DNA of 64,000 nucleotides. Source: a virus. Below, in pieces: positions 36,844-46,627 of the stretch. The translations under genes and the position numbers were made by a program. The DNA is taken from positions 16,837-80,836 of the IMG/VR virus record IMGVR_UViG_3300010885_015247; one strand, 5' to 3'. The first letter of the stretch is position 1, and each line of letters starts with the position of its first letter. The notes beneath the pieces were generated by a model. That model saw only the letters and a list, made by a program, of their open reading frames with translations. It was not told where the DNA came from and did not search any database.

Positions 36844-37890
36844 TTACGCTGTTGGATCCTCAGCGGATGCGATAATGAAGTCAATTGCATTATCTGCGTT
36901 GTAATCTGAGTTTCCTGGTACGTTGTACGCAGTTGTTGATCCTTGTGATGTAAAGTCTGTAACCGCTAGGTATCCACGGTTACGAAGTACTGTACCTGTT
37001 GGTGAGACTGCTGCAGATGCAACATCTGTTGCTGTCTTTGCATAACGGAATGTTGTTGTTGTTGGAACTGCAGTAATTGTGTAAGTACCGTTGAAGGTGC
37101 TATCCACGCCAGCTACAGTTACGCTCTGACCAGCTAGGAAGCCGTGGGCTGTTCCAGTTGTCAAAGTAGCAACATTTGATGTTAGAGACTTATTTGAGAC
37201 TGTGTTAGTTGCTTCATCAAACCAGCGGTAGAAGCCCTTAAGACCTGTTGGCGCCCATGATGCACGAGCATATGAGTATGAACGCTCAGATGCTACTGGG
37301 AACTCCCAGCGGCCATCTAGACCTTGACCGAATGCAACGTTTCCAAGGCCATAGCCTTCGAATGTTGTAGCAAGCATACCGTTTTCAATTACACGGTCGC
37401 CTGATTGACGTAGCTTGACGTATGGGAAAACCCAGTGGAAGTATGGATTTGATGCTGCACGACGTCCGTCTGCAACAGCAAATGACCAAACTTCTAATGC
37501 CACGCCATTACCTGTTGGGTCATCGCCAACAGATGGTGCAGCCCAACCAACAGACTTATTGTTTGGTGATGCGAAAGAACCGAAGTTCTTACGAAGCAAC
37601 AAACCGCCTGAGATTAGTTGTGAAAGTTCTGTATCTGGTTCGCAAATTGCGAGTTCCATTGTGATGCGCTTAAGAGTGTCAGGGGCTTTGTATGACACGC
37701 ATACAGTGCCGTCAGCTGACTTCTCTACAATTTCGTCACCCTCTTCGTATTCAGGTGTAAAAGATGTGCGGAGGAACGCCGAAGTTGTGTAGCTGTCCCC
37801 TGCTCCATTGAGCAAGTTGCCAGCGGCGTCCAGTCTGGTGACTCGGATCGACACACCTTGGACGCTAGCCGCGTATTCTTGAGTGGCCAT
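36844..37890 (-). CDS. major tail (tube) protein with inserted beta module
   Basis: 348 residues, AAGGAG before the ATG. Residues 1-225 match siphovirus major tail proteins (SIRVTRLDAAGN, SFTPEYEEGDEIVEKSADGT, LKRITMELAICEPDTEL, WSFAVADGRRAASNPYFHWV). Residues about 228-290 are a single HGF..G..VTVAG..STFNGTYTIT module, which probably projects from the tube surface. Placement before the connector genes is unusual; together with the terminator behind it, it is grouped with the capsid genes in one highly expressed unit. Confidence 0.85.
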   Translation of the reverse strand: MATQEYAASVQGVSIRVTRLDAAGNLLNGAGDSYTTSAFLRTSFTPEYEEGDEIVEKSADGTVCVSYKAPDTLKRITMELAICEPDTELSQLISGGLLLRKNFGSFASPNNKSVGWAAPSVGDDPTGNGVALEVWSFAVADGRRAASNPYFHWVFPYVKLRQSGDRVIENGMLATTFEGYGLGNVAFGQGLDGRWEFPVASERSYSYARASWAPTGLKGFYRWFDEATNTVSNKSLTSNVATLTTGTAHGFLAGQSVTVAGVDSTFNGTYTITAVPTTTTFRYAKTATDVASAAVSPTGTVLRNRGYLAVTDFTSQGSTTAYNVPGNSDYNADNAIDFIIASAEDPTA

Positions 37891-37918
37891 TCCAGTGTTC
37901 TCCTTCTATTGTTTTTGC

Positions 37919-38800
37919 TTAGGTGGTTGGTAGTGCTAGTCGTACTGTGTAATGAATCGATGGATCAAAGTATACCGCAGCTGCACGAACGGCTTTAACC
38001 GTAAGGGTATTAGTGTTAGTGCTTACTGTGAGTCCTTGTCCAAGGTTTTCGTTTACAACTTCAGGCTTGCTTAGATGTACGTCAACAGGTCCAGTTGCAA
38101 ACATCCACTTATTTGAAGCAGACGCTGTGGTGTTGGAATCGCTAATGCGACCAGCACCTGTGTAACCAGAACCAATAACTACCTCTGTACCTAAACGAGT
38201 CATAGCCTTGCCTGTTTTTCCGCCATCTGCTGGTGAGTAGATGAGGCGTGATCCAAGGATCGACGCAACATCACGAGTCATATGGATGACTCCATTTGTA
38301 CCTGCAGGTGAGCTAGAAATCGCTTGTTCCAACAGCATTAACGCTGTTGCTGGAGCCAGTGCACCGCTATTTACTACGGTTGCTGCTGACGCTTCTCTTA
38401 AAAAATCATTCCCGTTTGTTTCAGCTAGTGCTGCTACGCCTTCCCAAAGTTCGAGCTCTAGTGCCTTCTGTGATGCTACTTCTAACTGCTTAATAGCAAG
38501 TTTAAAGCGATCTTCTCCAGTTAGACCAAGTGTAGAACGTGTGTCTGTTACTTGAATAAAAAATGGATCATATTCTTTGAATTGAGGAAGAGTTGAAGTT
38601 CCAGTAACTCCACCAGTTACTACTGCATCATTTACTGTAAAAACTTCTACTTCTGGTTGAGAATCAAATTCGTAGCTAAAGCCACGAACCCAACGCTCGT
38701 CATACTCTGCGCCGCCGTGAGTCATTACACGAGCGACACTCAGAAGCCCACAAGGGGCAGGGGTCAGATCTGGAGCTGAGTAGATTCCTCTAAACGCCAT
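37919..38800 (-). CDS. second HK97-fold-like capsid or capsid-associated protein
   Basis: 293 residues, AAGGAAAAG upstream. A long helix (RFKLAIKQLEVASQKALELELWEGVAAL) followed by beta strands and VIHMTRDVASILGSRL resembles the spine helix and P-domain layout of HK97-type shell proteins. No scaffold region and no hTASA-type motif, unlike the neighbouring major capsid gene. It could be a pentamer/minor shell subunit, a decoration protein or a divergent tail-completion protein; the capsid-like fold is my reading, not a search result. Confidence 0.6.
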   Translation of the reverse strand: MAFRGIYSAPDLTPAPCGLLSVARVMTHGGAEYDERWVRGFSYEFDSQPEVEVFTVNDAVVTGGVTGTSTLPQFKEYDPFFIQVTDTRSTLGLTGEDRFKLAIKQLEVASQKALELELWEGVAALAETNGNDFLREASAATVVNSGALAPATALMLLEQAISSSPAGTNGVIHMTRDVASILGSRLIYSPADGGKTGKAMTRLGTEVVIGSGYTGAGRISDSNTTASASNKWMFATGPVDVHLSKPEVVNENLGQGLTVSTNTNTLTVKAVRAAAVYFDPSIHYTVRLALPTT

Positions 38801-38869
38801 TTTTCTTTTCCTTCTTTCTTCTGAGTGTCGACTCGGGTAATTAACTACTAAGGATTATCTGGGTACGGT

Positions 38870-40963
38870 TTAGTACTCGATAGCCGCTGCTGATGCGCCA
38901 CCTGTTGTGTCACGGAGAGCTGCTGCTACACCGTTCACTGAGATGGTTGATGTGACCTTGAGTGACTCAACGCCAACCTTTGCAACACCTTCGAAGGTTT
39001 CAACGAACATCTTGTAGTCGTTTGTACCAACGAGGGTAGAATCGCGGATAACACCGAGATCCAATGTACCGCCATCTAGGAACAAGAATGTTCCTTCAGC
39101 GAAGATGTACCAAACAAATGTATCAGGGAACTCGTTAAGAGCACCTGCACTTGCTGCAGTTGCGAAGTCATCAATGTGGTAAGTGATATTGATGCTACGA
39201 GCTGCAAGATATCCATCAATCTCTGCATATGCATTGAGAGTTGAATCTCCTGGCATTGCGATAGCTAGATCTGCTGCCATTGCATCCTTGATCCAGAATG
39301 GAGCAAGTACGCGAAGTGGAGCATCTGCACCTAGGCGATGACGACCACGGTAGTTGGCTGCTGCGCGACCTAGTTGTACTAGGAAGTCACGAGCTACACC
39401 AATTAGTGATGTTGAAGTCATTGCTGTTGATAGTGTGCTTAGGCGAGATAGAATTTGCTCTTCTGCCTCACGAGCGTGCTGAATTAGACCAAGCTCATTG
39501 TGACGAGCGATCAATTCTGGGTATGCACGAGACATCAAGTTACCGAACTGTAGCTGTAGTGTTACAGCATCAGTAGCAACTGTGTTCTCTGATGCAGCAG
39601 TAACTGTCAAGCTTAGCTTTGAAGCTGGGCTTGGTGTTTCAGCTGAATCGTTTGCTGCAGTCCATACACCAACAGCCGAAGCATATGATGAAAGAACTGG
39701 TGGGGTTACGAAGCGGATACCACCACGATCAGCTTGGAACTTAGGTAGAGCGTCGCGTAGTGGACGATCTGTTGTTCCTAGACCGAAGATGTCGTACTTA
39801 ACTTCGAATGGTGCTGAGTGGCCGCCTGAAGCAACAAGTGCTTCTGGACCAGTTACAGCTTGAACTTTTGCCCAGTTTGATTCTGCGTCCTGTGTAAGAA
39901 CGCGAGCTTCTGGGTAATTTGTGGTGATAGAAGCAACAATGTGTTGTTCTCCATCTCCACCGTTAACACGACGAAGAGCGTGTAGACGCTTCTCCATCGC
40001 TACTGAAACATCGGACATTGAGTCCATTGAGCTTCCAGCCGTATATCCAGGAATGTCTGCGCCCGCTGTGATTGCCACAGCTGCGGCAGAAGTCTCTGTG
40101 ATAGGACGACGATCGGCCGGGACCTCAATGTTGAGGTTATCTGCGCTTGCAGTCACGGGTGCCTCCATACTTTCTTGAGTCATTGACTCGGTTGGGATTG
40201 CTTCTGGGGTTACTACTGAAGCTTCTGCACCATCAGCAACATCAGCTGCTGCATCTGCAACATCAGAAGCTACTGCTTCATCTGCTACAACTGCTTCTGC
40301 TGGTGCTTCTTCTGATACTGGGGCTTCTGCTGCTGCTGCTGCATCTGCAACAACTTCAGCTGCTACTGCTGCTTCTGGCTCGGAACCATCTGCAACAACA
40401 GCTTCCTCGGCTACGGCTGCAGCTTCGGTAAGATTTGATTCTGTTGAGAACTCTGCGGTCTTATCCGCTTCGGTTGACGCTTCAGACATTTTTTCCTCTT
40501 CCTTTTTCTTTTCCTCGTCCATCGCTTCGGATGGTGCTTCTTCTTCTGCTGGCATTTCTTCTGCTACAGGAGCTTCGGCTGCAGGAACTTCCTCAGAAGG
40601 TGCATCTGCTGGCTTCTCTTCTTCAACTGGCATCTCTGCCATTGCTTCAGTTTCTGCTGGCATTTCTTCCTTCTTATCTTCGGAATCGGCTTCCTTGTCT
40701 TTCTCGCCGTCTTCACCGTATACGCGAGAAGCTGCCTCAGCTGCTCGTTGTGCGAGCTCCTGTGCTGCTGCCTCACGGCGCTTGAATTCACCGCGAACGG
40801 TGTCAAGCATGTCGGCTAATGACGACATTGCGTCAACTGTCTGGGGAGTTGGATCTTCCTTCTCAACGGACTCAAATTCCTTGATGATCTGGTTTTGCAG
40901 GTCGGTAACTTGATCGCTATCGAGATCTGCTAACTGGTCCATCATGTCTTTGATTTGGTCCAT
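38870..40963 (-). CDS. major capsid protein with fused N-terminal scaffold
   Basis: 697 residues behind GGAGG spaced 7 nt from the ATG. Residues 1-100 are coiled coil, and 100-270 an Ala/Glu/Pro-rich low-complexity region, together a built-in scaffolding (delta) domain. V270-T-A-S-A274 and I298-T-A-G-A302 mark the likely boundary. Residues about 305-697 are the shell domain (GGIRFVTPPVLSSY, LEVLRYPELIARHNELG-like helix, APFWIKDAMAADLAI). The protease gene is immediately upstream. A structured leader and probable promoter precede it. Confidence 0.92.
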   Translation of the reverse strand: MDQIKDMMDQLADLDSDQVTDLQNQIIKEFESVEKEDPTPQTVDAMSSLADMLDTVRGEFKRREAAAQELAQRAAEAASRVYGEDGEKDKEADSEDKKEEMPAETEAMAEMPVEEEKPADAPSEEVPAAEAPVAEEMPAEEEAPSEAMDEEKKKEEEKMSEASTEADKTAEFSTESNLTEAAAVAEEAVVADGSEPEAAVAAEVVADAAAAAEAPVSEEAPAEAVVADEAVASDVADAAADVADGAEASVVTPEAIPTESMTQESMEAPVTASADNLNIEVPADRRPITETSAAAVAITAGADIPGYTAGSSMDSMSDVSVAMEKRLHALRRVNGGDGEQHIVASITTNYPEARVLTQDAESNWAKVQAVTGPEALVASGGHSAPFEVKYDIFGLGTTDRPLRDALPKFQADRGGIRFVTPPVLSSYASAVGVWTAANDSAETPSPASKLSLTVTAASENTVATDAVTLQLQFGNLMSRAYPELIARHNELGLIQHAREAEEQILSRLSTLSTAMTSTSLIGVARDFLVQLGRAAANYRGRHRLGADAPLRVLAPFWIKDAMAADLAIAMPGDSTLNAYAEIDGYLAARSINITYHIDDFATAASAGALNEFPDTFVWYIFAEGTFLFLDGGTLDLGVIRDSTLVGTNDYKMFVETFEGVAKVGVESLKVTSTISVNGVAAALRDTTGGASAAAIEY

Positions 40964-41126
40964 TACTGTCCCTCCTCTGGGTCAGTTGCGACAGGTATGA
41001 ATAACCTGTCTCGCTTATCAGTCAAAGGCCGAGGGACTCGCAGACGCATTAGATGCGTGGAGGCACTCCACCTAGTTATATATTACATTACTTCTTATTT
41101 AGTTATTTGTACGATTTTTGATCAAC
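40964..41126 (-). promoter_or_regulatory. promoter and structured 5' leader of the capsid gene
   Basis: On the minus strand: TTGATC (41125-41120), 18 bp, TAAATA (41101-41096), then an AT-rich stretch and three hairpins: GTGGAG/CTCCAC (41057-41071), ACGCAT/ATGCGT (41044-41058, sharing bases with the first, so mutually exclusive) and GACAGGT/ACCTGTC (40990-41010). GGAGG for the capsid start is at 40971-40975. Two overlapping hairpins could act as a switch or protect the mRNA. Confidence 0.55.
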
Positions 41127-44100
41127 TTAGGTAAGTAACCTAAGAAGCTTTGCCATCTGGGATGAGATCTCTGATTGGTTGTAGAGCTCGCTCCCTGAGA
41201 TGAATGTCTTGAGTTCGGCAGTAGCAATATCAGCATCTTCCTTGCCAATCTTTGCTTCTACCTTTTCGATCATATCTGTCATAAGGTCACGAAGAGCAGG
41301 GGGAACATCAGAGAAGCGAATCTTCTGTGCTTCCTCGCCAAAAGCAAACGGTAGGTTAGCAATAACCTTTCCAAGTTCTCCAGCACTATTACGGACGTTC
41401 TCTAAAGATTCAGCATTTAGTGCTCCAGAGTCCAATCGGTCAATAATTCCGATCAAATCTGTAGCTGCTTTGGCTGCTCCAGCGTAATCGCCAGTGCTAT
41501 CAAAGTTCTCTGCTTCCTTAACTTTATCGAGTACATTCTGAAGACCAGAGGTTCCTAGGTCTTGCTTGATACGAGCTAGAACTGTTCTAAATTTTCCTGC
41601 TACGTCACGAGGTTGGGTATCGGCTGTGTACTTAACACGGCCGTCAGCATCTCTCTCTGGAGGAGCTTCGCCATCAGTTACTCTACCCTCTTCACGAGCC
41701 TTGGATTCTGCCTTCAAAGCTTCAACTTCTTCAGGGGTTAGATCAATAATTTCCTCTGTAATTTTCTCTGCAAAAACTGCTTCAGAATTGGTTGCAAAAT
41801 CTGATCCAAGACGAGTTCCATACTCTTCAGTACGAGACTTCATTGAAGCAACGATCTCATCTAGGTTAGAAGCAGCACCCTTCCAGTTCTCTGGAATCAT
41901 CTCTTCTTTGCCAAGGCCAATAGCACGTTTAATAATGTGACGCTTTACCTTGCCACGGCTTCCTGGCTTTGCACGGCCATAAGCCTGAATTGCATTCTTT
42001 AGGTCCCCAGCGTTTCTGATTGGGAATGAACCATCGTTTAGAGCCTTACCTTCTTGGGCTAGGCGTTCACGAACACGGCGAGAAATAACAGTAAGTTCTG
42101 TCTCTGGGTTCTCGTCAAAATTTTGAATCATGTAGTCAATATCTTGATCTACATCTTCTTTTACTTTCTTAATTTTTGCGGCAAGCTCTACTCTTTTAGC
42201 AGCAAGAACTTCCATGCGATTTGTCTCAAAGCGAGCACGGACATCGTTAGCAGATGCAACTAACGCCATCTTCTTATCTCCTTCGAGATCAGAAAGACGA
42301 GCATTAAGCTCTGCAAGTGGGTCATGCTTTAACATTGCAAGAGTGCTTGCACCTGCTGCAACCAAAGCCATTACCTGACCTGATGCAACACGAGCACGAG
42401 CAATAGGGAATCCTGGAACGTTTACTTGACATACAGCAACTAGTTCTAGGGAATTCTTAATTGGGCGCCAGTCACCTGATGGTGCTGATGCACGAAGTGC
42501 ACGGATTTGTTCTGGGGTTGATCCTGGACGAACAGAACCAGCTACCCAAATACCATAAGCATCTTCTCCAGCATGGACATCTGCAATAGCAGATGCTGTA
42601 TCGTCATAGTGACGAACTGCTTCGGAAGCTGATGCTTCTAGCCCAGCGTGTCCCCCCGCAAGAGTTAATTGACCGACAGGAACATCAGTTCCGTTATCAG
42701 TGCGAACTACTCCAGTATGGAAGTAGGCATATTTGCTACGGCTACGAGGAGGCTTAGTTCCCGCTGTCATACCAATATGGTCGACGTGCCATGCAGCAAT
42801 GTGTCCGAATACTCGGCCATCATCATCTACAGTAAGAGGTGTAGGTCCCTTAAGCTGTGGGTCGTTAAACCACTCTGTTGGTGGATTTACTGGAATTGCT
42901 CCAGCAATCATTCCACAAGCAACTAGAGCCGAAGCTTCCAGAGCATTAACTCCCTCGACGTAAACTCCGTCAGGAATATTCACTTCATCCTCCTCAACGC
43001 TTGCAGCATCTGCAAGCTGAATTGTGCACTCTTGGAAAGCAGGTTTAGGCACGATAGTCACAGCCATGACTCGTGCTTTCGTGATAGTAATTTTACCTGC
43101 ATCTACCTTAGTGTCAGATCCGTTTTCATCATCTTTGCGCTCATCGTCGGCTTCAAACTGATCTAGGTCAGCTGACACTCCTCTGATGAAACCTCCACGC
43201 ACTAGGCGCTCGGCTTCCTTACCATATTCTCCAGTATCGAAGTGACCCTTGGCATTTCCAATACCACTATCAATTCTTTCCATACTAGTAATCTGACCAA
43301 CTACGACAGAACCATCATGTCCTTCGCCTGTTTTAATCTGCCATAGAAGAGGTAGAGGAAGTTCTCTCATATCAAGAGCACCCTTTCTCATAATTCTTCC
43401 ATCGCCAGACTCCATACCTTCTGGAATAACAAGAGGGATTAGGAACTCTGCTCCTTGAGATTTTGCTGTCTCGTTTGTCTCGTAGGCACCAGCAGTTAGA
43501 ACTCTAGATCTAGCGTCTGCTGCCTTTGCTCTCAAAACAAAAGTGCTCAGAAGTTCATCATAAGAGTGCATAGTATTCACTGAAAAGTCAGACTTGTTGT
43601 TGTTCTTACGATCTCCTGGCCAGTAGCCATTCATCTCCTTGTGGCGAAGAGCGCAGTAGCCCTTTGCGCGAGGACCCATATATTTAGCAAGTTGCTTATA
43701 GCAGCGAGTCCAATCTCCGGGGGTCTTCCAACGAATCTTGGCTGCACCCTTGCCATAAGTCCAATAACGACGAAGCTTCTCTGCTTGTCCACGGTTACGA
43801 TCTGCACCACCTGCTGCCGTAACTGGTTCTTCTTTTTTATCTGGTTTCTTATTATCAACCTGCTCCAACACATCTACCAAGTTAGTGTCATCAAGGACTA
43901 CTACTGGAGGCGGCGTTGCACTACGAAGATCTAAAAGAATCTGTGGTTCTGCAATCCATTTACCATCTTTACGAGTAAAGGTTGTAGGAGTGGTACTTAC
44001 ATCTGTTGATGGAACCAAAGCAACTAAATCCATAACCGCCTGTGGGTCATCTGGAGAAACAATAGCCATATGAACGATTGGTACATCTGAAGTTTCTGGT

Positions 44101-45908
44101 GTCATCTCGACAGGAGCTTCAACAGATGCCTTCAGTGGGTTTCCATTTTTATCTAACCAACGATTCTTAGCACCTTTAGGTTCTATATATCTTTTAGTGT
44201 CTGCTGGATCAAAAAATGGATTTGCTGTTCTAAGACCGTTTCTATCTCCTTCTAAATACTTCTTTAAAACAGGAATGTTGTATGCATTAATTGATTTTTC
44301 TGGAGCACCAGATACCTGAGGATAATATTTAGCAAGAGGGTTTGCACTTCTAGCAGGAGCTGTTTGTGTACCTGCTGGTGTAGTTGTAGTTCCTGCACCT
44401 GTACCTGTTGATTCTGCAGTATCTGCAGATAGTCTTTGATCAGCTACCCATTGAGGGTAGTTTGTAAGCATTGAGTTTAAGCTCGCTGCATTAAGAGGGG
44501 GTAGTGTTCCCGGCATACGAATCGGTGAATCCATAGGAGTACGAGGCTCCCCAAGAATTCCGTTTGTATCTAGCTCTCCTTCAGCAAAACCTTGAGGAAT
44601 CGGTGTGTAAGTATCTAATGGCTCTGTAAGCTTTGCATTAACATCGATCATGTTGCCATTATCAAGTTCTACCTTGACATTGCCTGTTGCATTATCGATA
44701 GAGCGAATGTTTCCTTGATAGTTTGGACGACCACCGATTACTACTCGGCCACCCATCTTTGCAAACTTACCTGTCTTATCACGAAGCTGTGCTCCAGCAT
44801 TAGCTGAGCGCTCTTCGGGAGTGTAGTTTCCATCGTTACTAGTTGGAGTTTCCCCAGCTGCAGTTAATGAGTCATCCATATCCCACATAGATGATGCATC
44901 ATCATACATAATAATGTCATCTAGAAGTTTCCAGTCAATTTCAGGCTGAGCATCAATCATCATCTTGTGCTCTTCTGGTTGAAGCTTGTCAATACGATGA
45001 GCAATAAGAGGTTCGTTGTCTAGAAGAGCAGCAACAAGTAATGCTGTTTCTGTATCAACAGGCATGTGTGTCTTAACAACAACATCTTCAATATCATCAA
45101 GCATCTTGTCATAGCTAGTATGATCGTTATCTGGGTTTCCCATATCATCCCAGTTGCCGTCATCCCATACATACATCAAACCATTTGGCTCAATTCGGTA
45201 TAGACGATCAATACCAGATCCATCCATACGGATGCGAACAAAAAATTCAATTACATTATCTTCAGGCATTGTCTTTGAAGTAATGAAAGAGTCGTAATCA
45301 ACTGCCTTTGGCATCTCGTGCTCGTATGACTCGTAGCCGTATGCAAGCATTGCATTTGATTTTGCTGCTTTATTTTCACGCTCTACAATTGCTGATGCCC
45401 AACGCTCTGCGGCATCTCCACCCCATAAAGCCCAAGCAATACGGCCATTAGATGGGTAATTCTTTTGTCCCGGCTTATAGCCAGTTCCCTTTTTATCTAC
45501 TTGATGACGCGGGAAGTATTTTGCAATATGACGAACCTTGCGAATACCGATTTGTCCACCACGAGCAAGTGTGCGAGCGGTATTCATACCTACTGAAGTG
45601 CCGCCACGGTCTTCCTCTTTGCGCCAAGCAATTCCACGCTTTGCCTCTGCAATAACAGAGTCTGGAATTGTGTACATGCGGTCGTTATTTGAAAATACTT
45701 TGATGTCAAGAGATGTTAAAGCAGCGGCTGCAAGCTCTACTGCTGTATCGGTAGGACGATCTCCCTTAGAGTCCCACTCAAAGGATGCTAGAAGAGGCTC
45801 TTTAATATCTACAGCAGAAACAATGTTCATAGAGTCGTCTACAACAACACCCTTATCTTCTGAGACAAAGAGGGCTCTAGTTCCGTTACGACCAATGAAC
45901 TCCATCAT
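41127..45908 (-). CDS. multidomain head polyprotein containing the capsid maturation protease
   Basis: 1593 residues from ATG 45908, which overlaps the previous stop (ATGA) and has AGGA upstream; an in-frame ATG at 45977 is inside the upstream gene. Parts in order: a domain at about 115-175 (GIRKVRHIAKYFPRHQ..YPSNGRIAWALWGGDA); LTAAG 348-352 and QLRDKTGKF 374-382; VTAAG 696-700; a Cys/Trp module 730-765 (AKGYCALRH...GYWPGD); LTAGA 804-808; an HK97-type protease with H864 (GEGHDG) and S912 (GVSADL), 48 apart; an AAWHVDHIGM domain (about 1035-1190); then a helical C-terminus with PRDVAGKFRTVL. It is several times longer than an ordinary prohead protease. Confidence 0.85.
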   Translation of the reverse strand: MMEFIGRNGTRALFVSEDKGVVVDDSMNIVSAVDIKEPLLASFEWDSKGDRPTDTAVELAAAALTSLDIKVFSNNDRMYTIPDSVIAEAKRGIAWRKEEDRGGTSVGMNTARTLARGGQIGIRKVRHIAKYFPRHQVDKKGTGYKPGQKNYPSNGRIAWALWGGDAAERWASAIVERENKAAKSNAMLAYGYESYEHEMPKAVDYDSFITSKTMPEDNVIEFFVRIRMDGSGIDRLYRIEPNGLMYVWDDGNWDDMGNPDNDHTSYDKMLDDIEDVVVKTHMPVDTETALLVAALLDNEPLIAHRIDKLQPEEHKMMIDAQPEIDWKLLDDIIMYDDASSMWDMDDSLTAAGETPTSNDGNYTPEERSANAGAQLRDKTGKFAKMGGRVVIGGRPNYQGNIRSIDNATGNVKVELDNGNMIDVNAKLTEPLDTYTPIPQGFAEGELDTNGILGEPRTPMDSPIRMPGTLPPLNAASLNSMLTNYPQWVADQRLSADTAESTGTGAGTTTTPAGTQTAPARSANPLAKYYPQVSGAPEKSINAYNIPVLKKYLEGDRNGLRTANPFFDPADTKRYIEPKGAKNRWLDKNGNPLKASVEAPVEMTPETSDVPIVHMAIVSPDDPQAVMDLVALVPSTDVSTTPTTFTRKDGKWIAEPQILLDLRSATPPPVVVLDDTNLVDVLEQVDNKKPDKKEEPVTAAGGADRNRGQAEKLRRYWTYGKGAAKIRWKTPGDWTRCYKQLAKYMGPRAKGYCALRHKEMNGYWPGDRKNNNKSDFSVNTMHSYDELLSTFVLRAKAADARSRVLTAGAYETNETAKSQGAEFLIPLVIPEGMESGDGRIMRKGALDMRELPLPLLWQIKTGEGHDGSVVVGQITSMERIDSGIGNAKGHFDTGEYGKEAERLVRGGFIRGVSADLDQFEADDERKDDENGSDTKVDAGKITITKARVMAVTIVPKPAFQECTIQLADAASVEEDEVNIPDGVYVEGVNALEASALVACGMIAGAIPVNPPTEWFNDPQLKGPTPLTVDDDGRVFGHIAAWHVDHIGMTAGTKPPRSRSKYAYFHTGVVRTDNGTDVPVGQLTLAGGHAGLEASASEAVRHYDDTASAIADVHAGEDAYGIWVAGSVRPGSTPEQIRALRASAPSGDWRPIKNSLELVAVCQVNVPGFPIARARVASGQVMALVAAGASTLAMLKHDPLAELNARLSDLEGDKKMALVASANDVRARFETNRMEVLAAKRVELAAKIKKVKEDVDQDIDYMIQNFDENPETELTVISRRVRERLAQEGKALNDGSFPIRNAGDLKNAIQAYGRAKPGSRGKVKRHIIKRAIGLGKEEMIPENWKGAASNLDEIVASMKSRTEEYGTRLGSDFATNSEAVFAEKITEEIIDLTPEEVEALKAESKAREEGRVTDGEAPPERDADGRVKYTADTQPRDVAGKFRTVLARIKQDLGTSGLQNVLDKVKEAENFDSTGDYAGAAKAATDLIGIIDRLDSGALNAESLENVRNSAGELGKVIANLPFAFGEEAQKIRFSDVPPALRDLMTDMIEKVEAKIGKEDADIATAELKTFISGSELYNQSEISSQMAKLLRLLT

Positions 45909-46627
45909 GCTTTTCCTGACTCCTCGGTTACGGGTCCGCCAGCTACCCATGCATCGCATGTACGAGATGATGCACATTTAAAGTCGAATGCTTCACAATA
46001 CCCTAGATCGCCAGCCTCGATTGAGCCCCAAGCGTCATTTCCAGCCTCGTTTCCAAGTCCAGAAGCAATACAGTCAAGCATTTTTGGTGTTTGAATGAAT
46101 ACAGCGCAGTTGCCACAGCGTGATTTCTTAGCATCTTCAACTGGAACAGTCCAGCGATCTGCTTTTGCTTGCCAAAAAGTGTTATTTGGAAGTGCTGGAT
46201 TCATTGGTCCGTAACCAGCAGTTTTGATAGCACCTTCTCTATTTTTTAGATTTACAGCAATGTCTGAAGTAGCAGGAGGACATCCTTCAGATGTCTCGAC
46301 TGCAGCCGTCATAGACTTGCCGCTCTCCTCAAATGCATAAAAAACTTCGTAATCTTTTACCTGATCATATTTAACATAAGTTTTAGCCTTCTGAGCTGTA
46401 TCAAACATATCCGTAACTACTTTGTAGTCGGAAGGAAGAATGTCCATAATTGAAAGGTTCTCAAGGCTTGTATCTTCTGGAGACAAGGCAAGCCATTGGC
46501 CATTTACTCTTGTAAAGGTGCCAAACTTTTCTGTAGAAAATATAGCCTGATAAACAACATTCTCACCGTTTGCATAGATTAAAGACATGCCTTCAAGTGG
46601 ATAGGACTTAGCGCTAGACAGTCTCAT
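45905..46627 (-). CDS. Cys-rich head-operon protein
   Basis: 240 residues. The N-terminal half is beta-rich (YANGENVVYQAIFS, GTFTRVNGQWLAL). MTAAV occurs at 106-110. The C-terminal half has six cysteines, C171-x2-C174, C186, C211, C218 and C224 (GYCEAFDFKC.SSRTC), suggesting a metal or Fe-S site; the 325-residue protein of this operon has a similar four-Cys module. It overlaps genes on both sides by ATGA junctions. Probably a virion or capsid-cargo component. Confidence 0.75.
   Translation of the reverse strand: MRLSSAKSYPLEGMSLIYANGENVVYQAIFSTEKFGTFTRVNGQWLALSPEDTSLENLSIMDILPSDYKVVTDMFDTAQKAKTYVKYDQVKDYEVFYAFEESGKSMTAAVETSEGCPPATSDIAVNLKNREGAIKTAGYGPMNPALPNNTFWQAKADRWTVPVEDAKKSRCGNCAVFIQTPKMLDCIASGLGNEAGNDAWGSIEAGDLGYCEAFDFKCASSRTCDAWVAGGPVTEESGKA

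Noticed and set aside
45906-45977. Extended N-terminus (MCIISYMRCMG) for the polyprotein
   Set aside because: It lies in the end of the upstream gene; ATG 45908 has a ribosome site and the ATGA junction typical of this operon.
45538-45981. Plus-strand frame opposite the start of the polyprotein
   Set aside because: No ribosome site; opposite a well-supported conserved domain.
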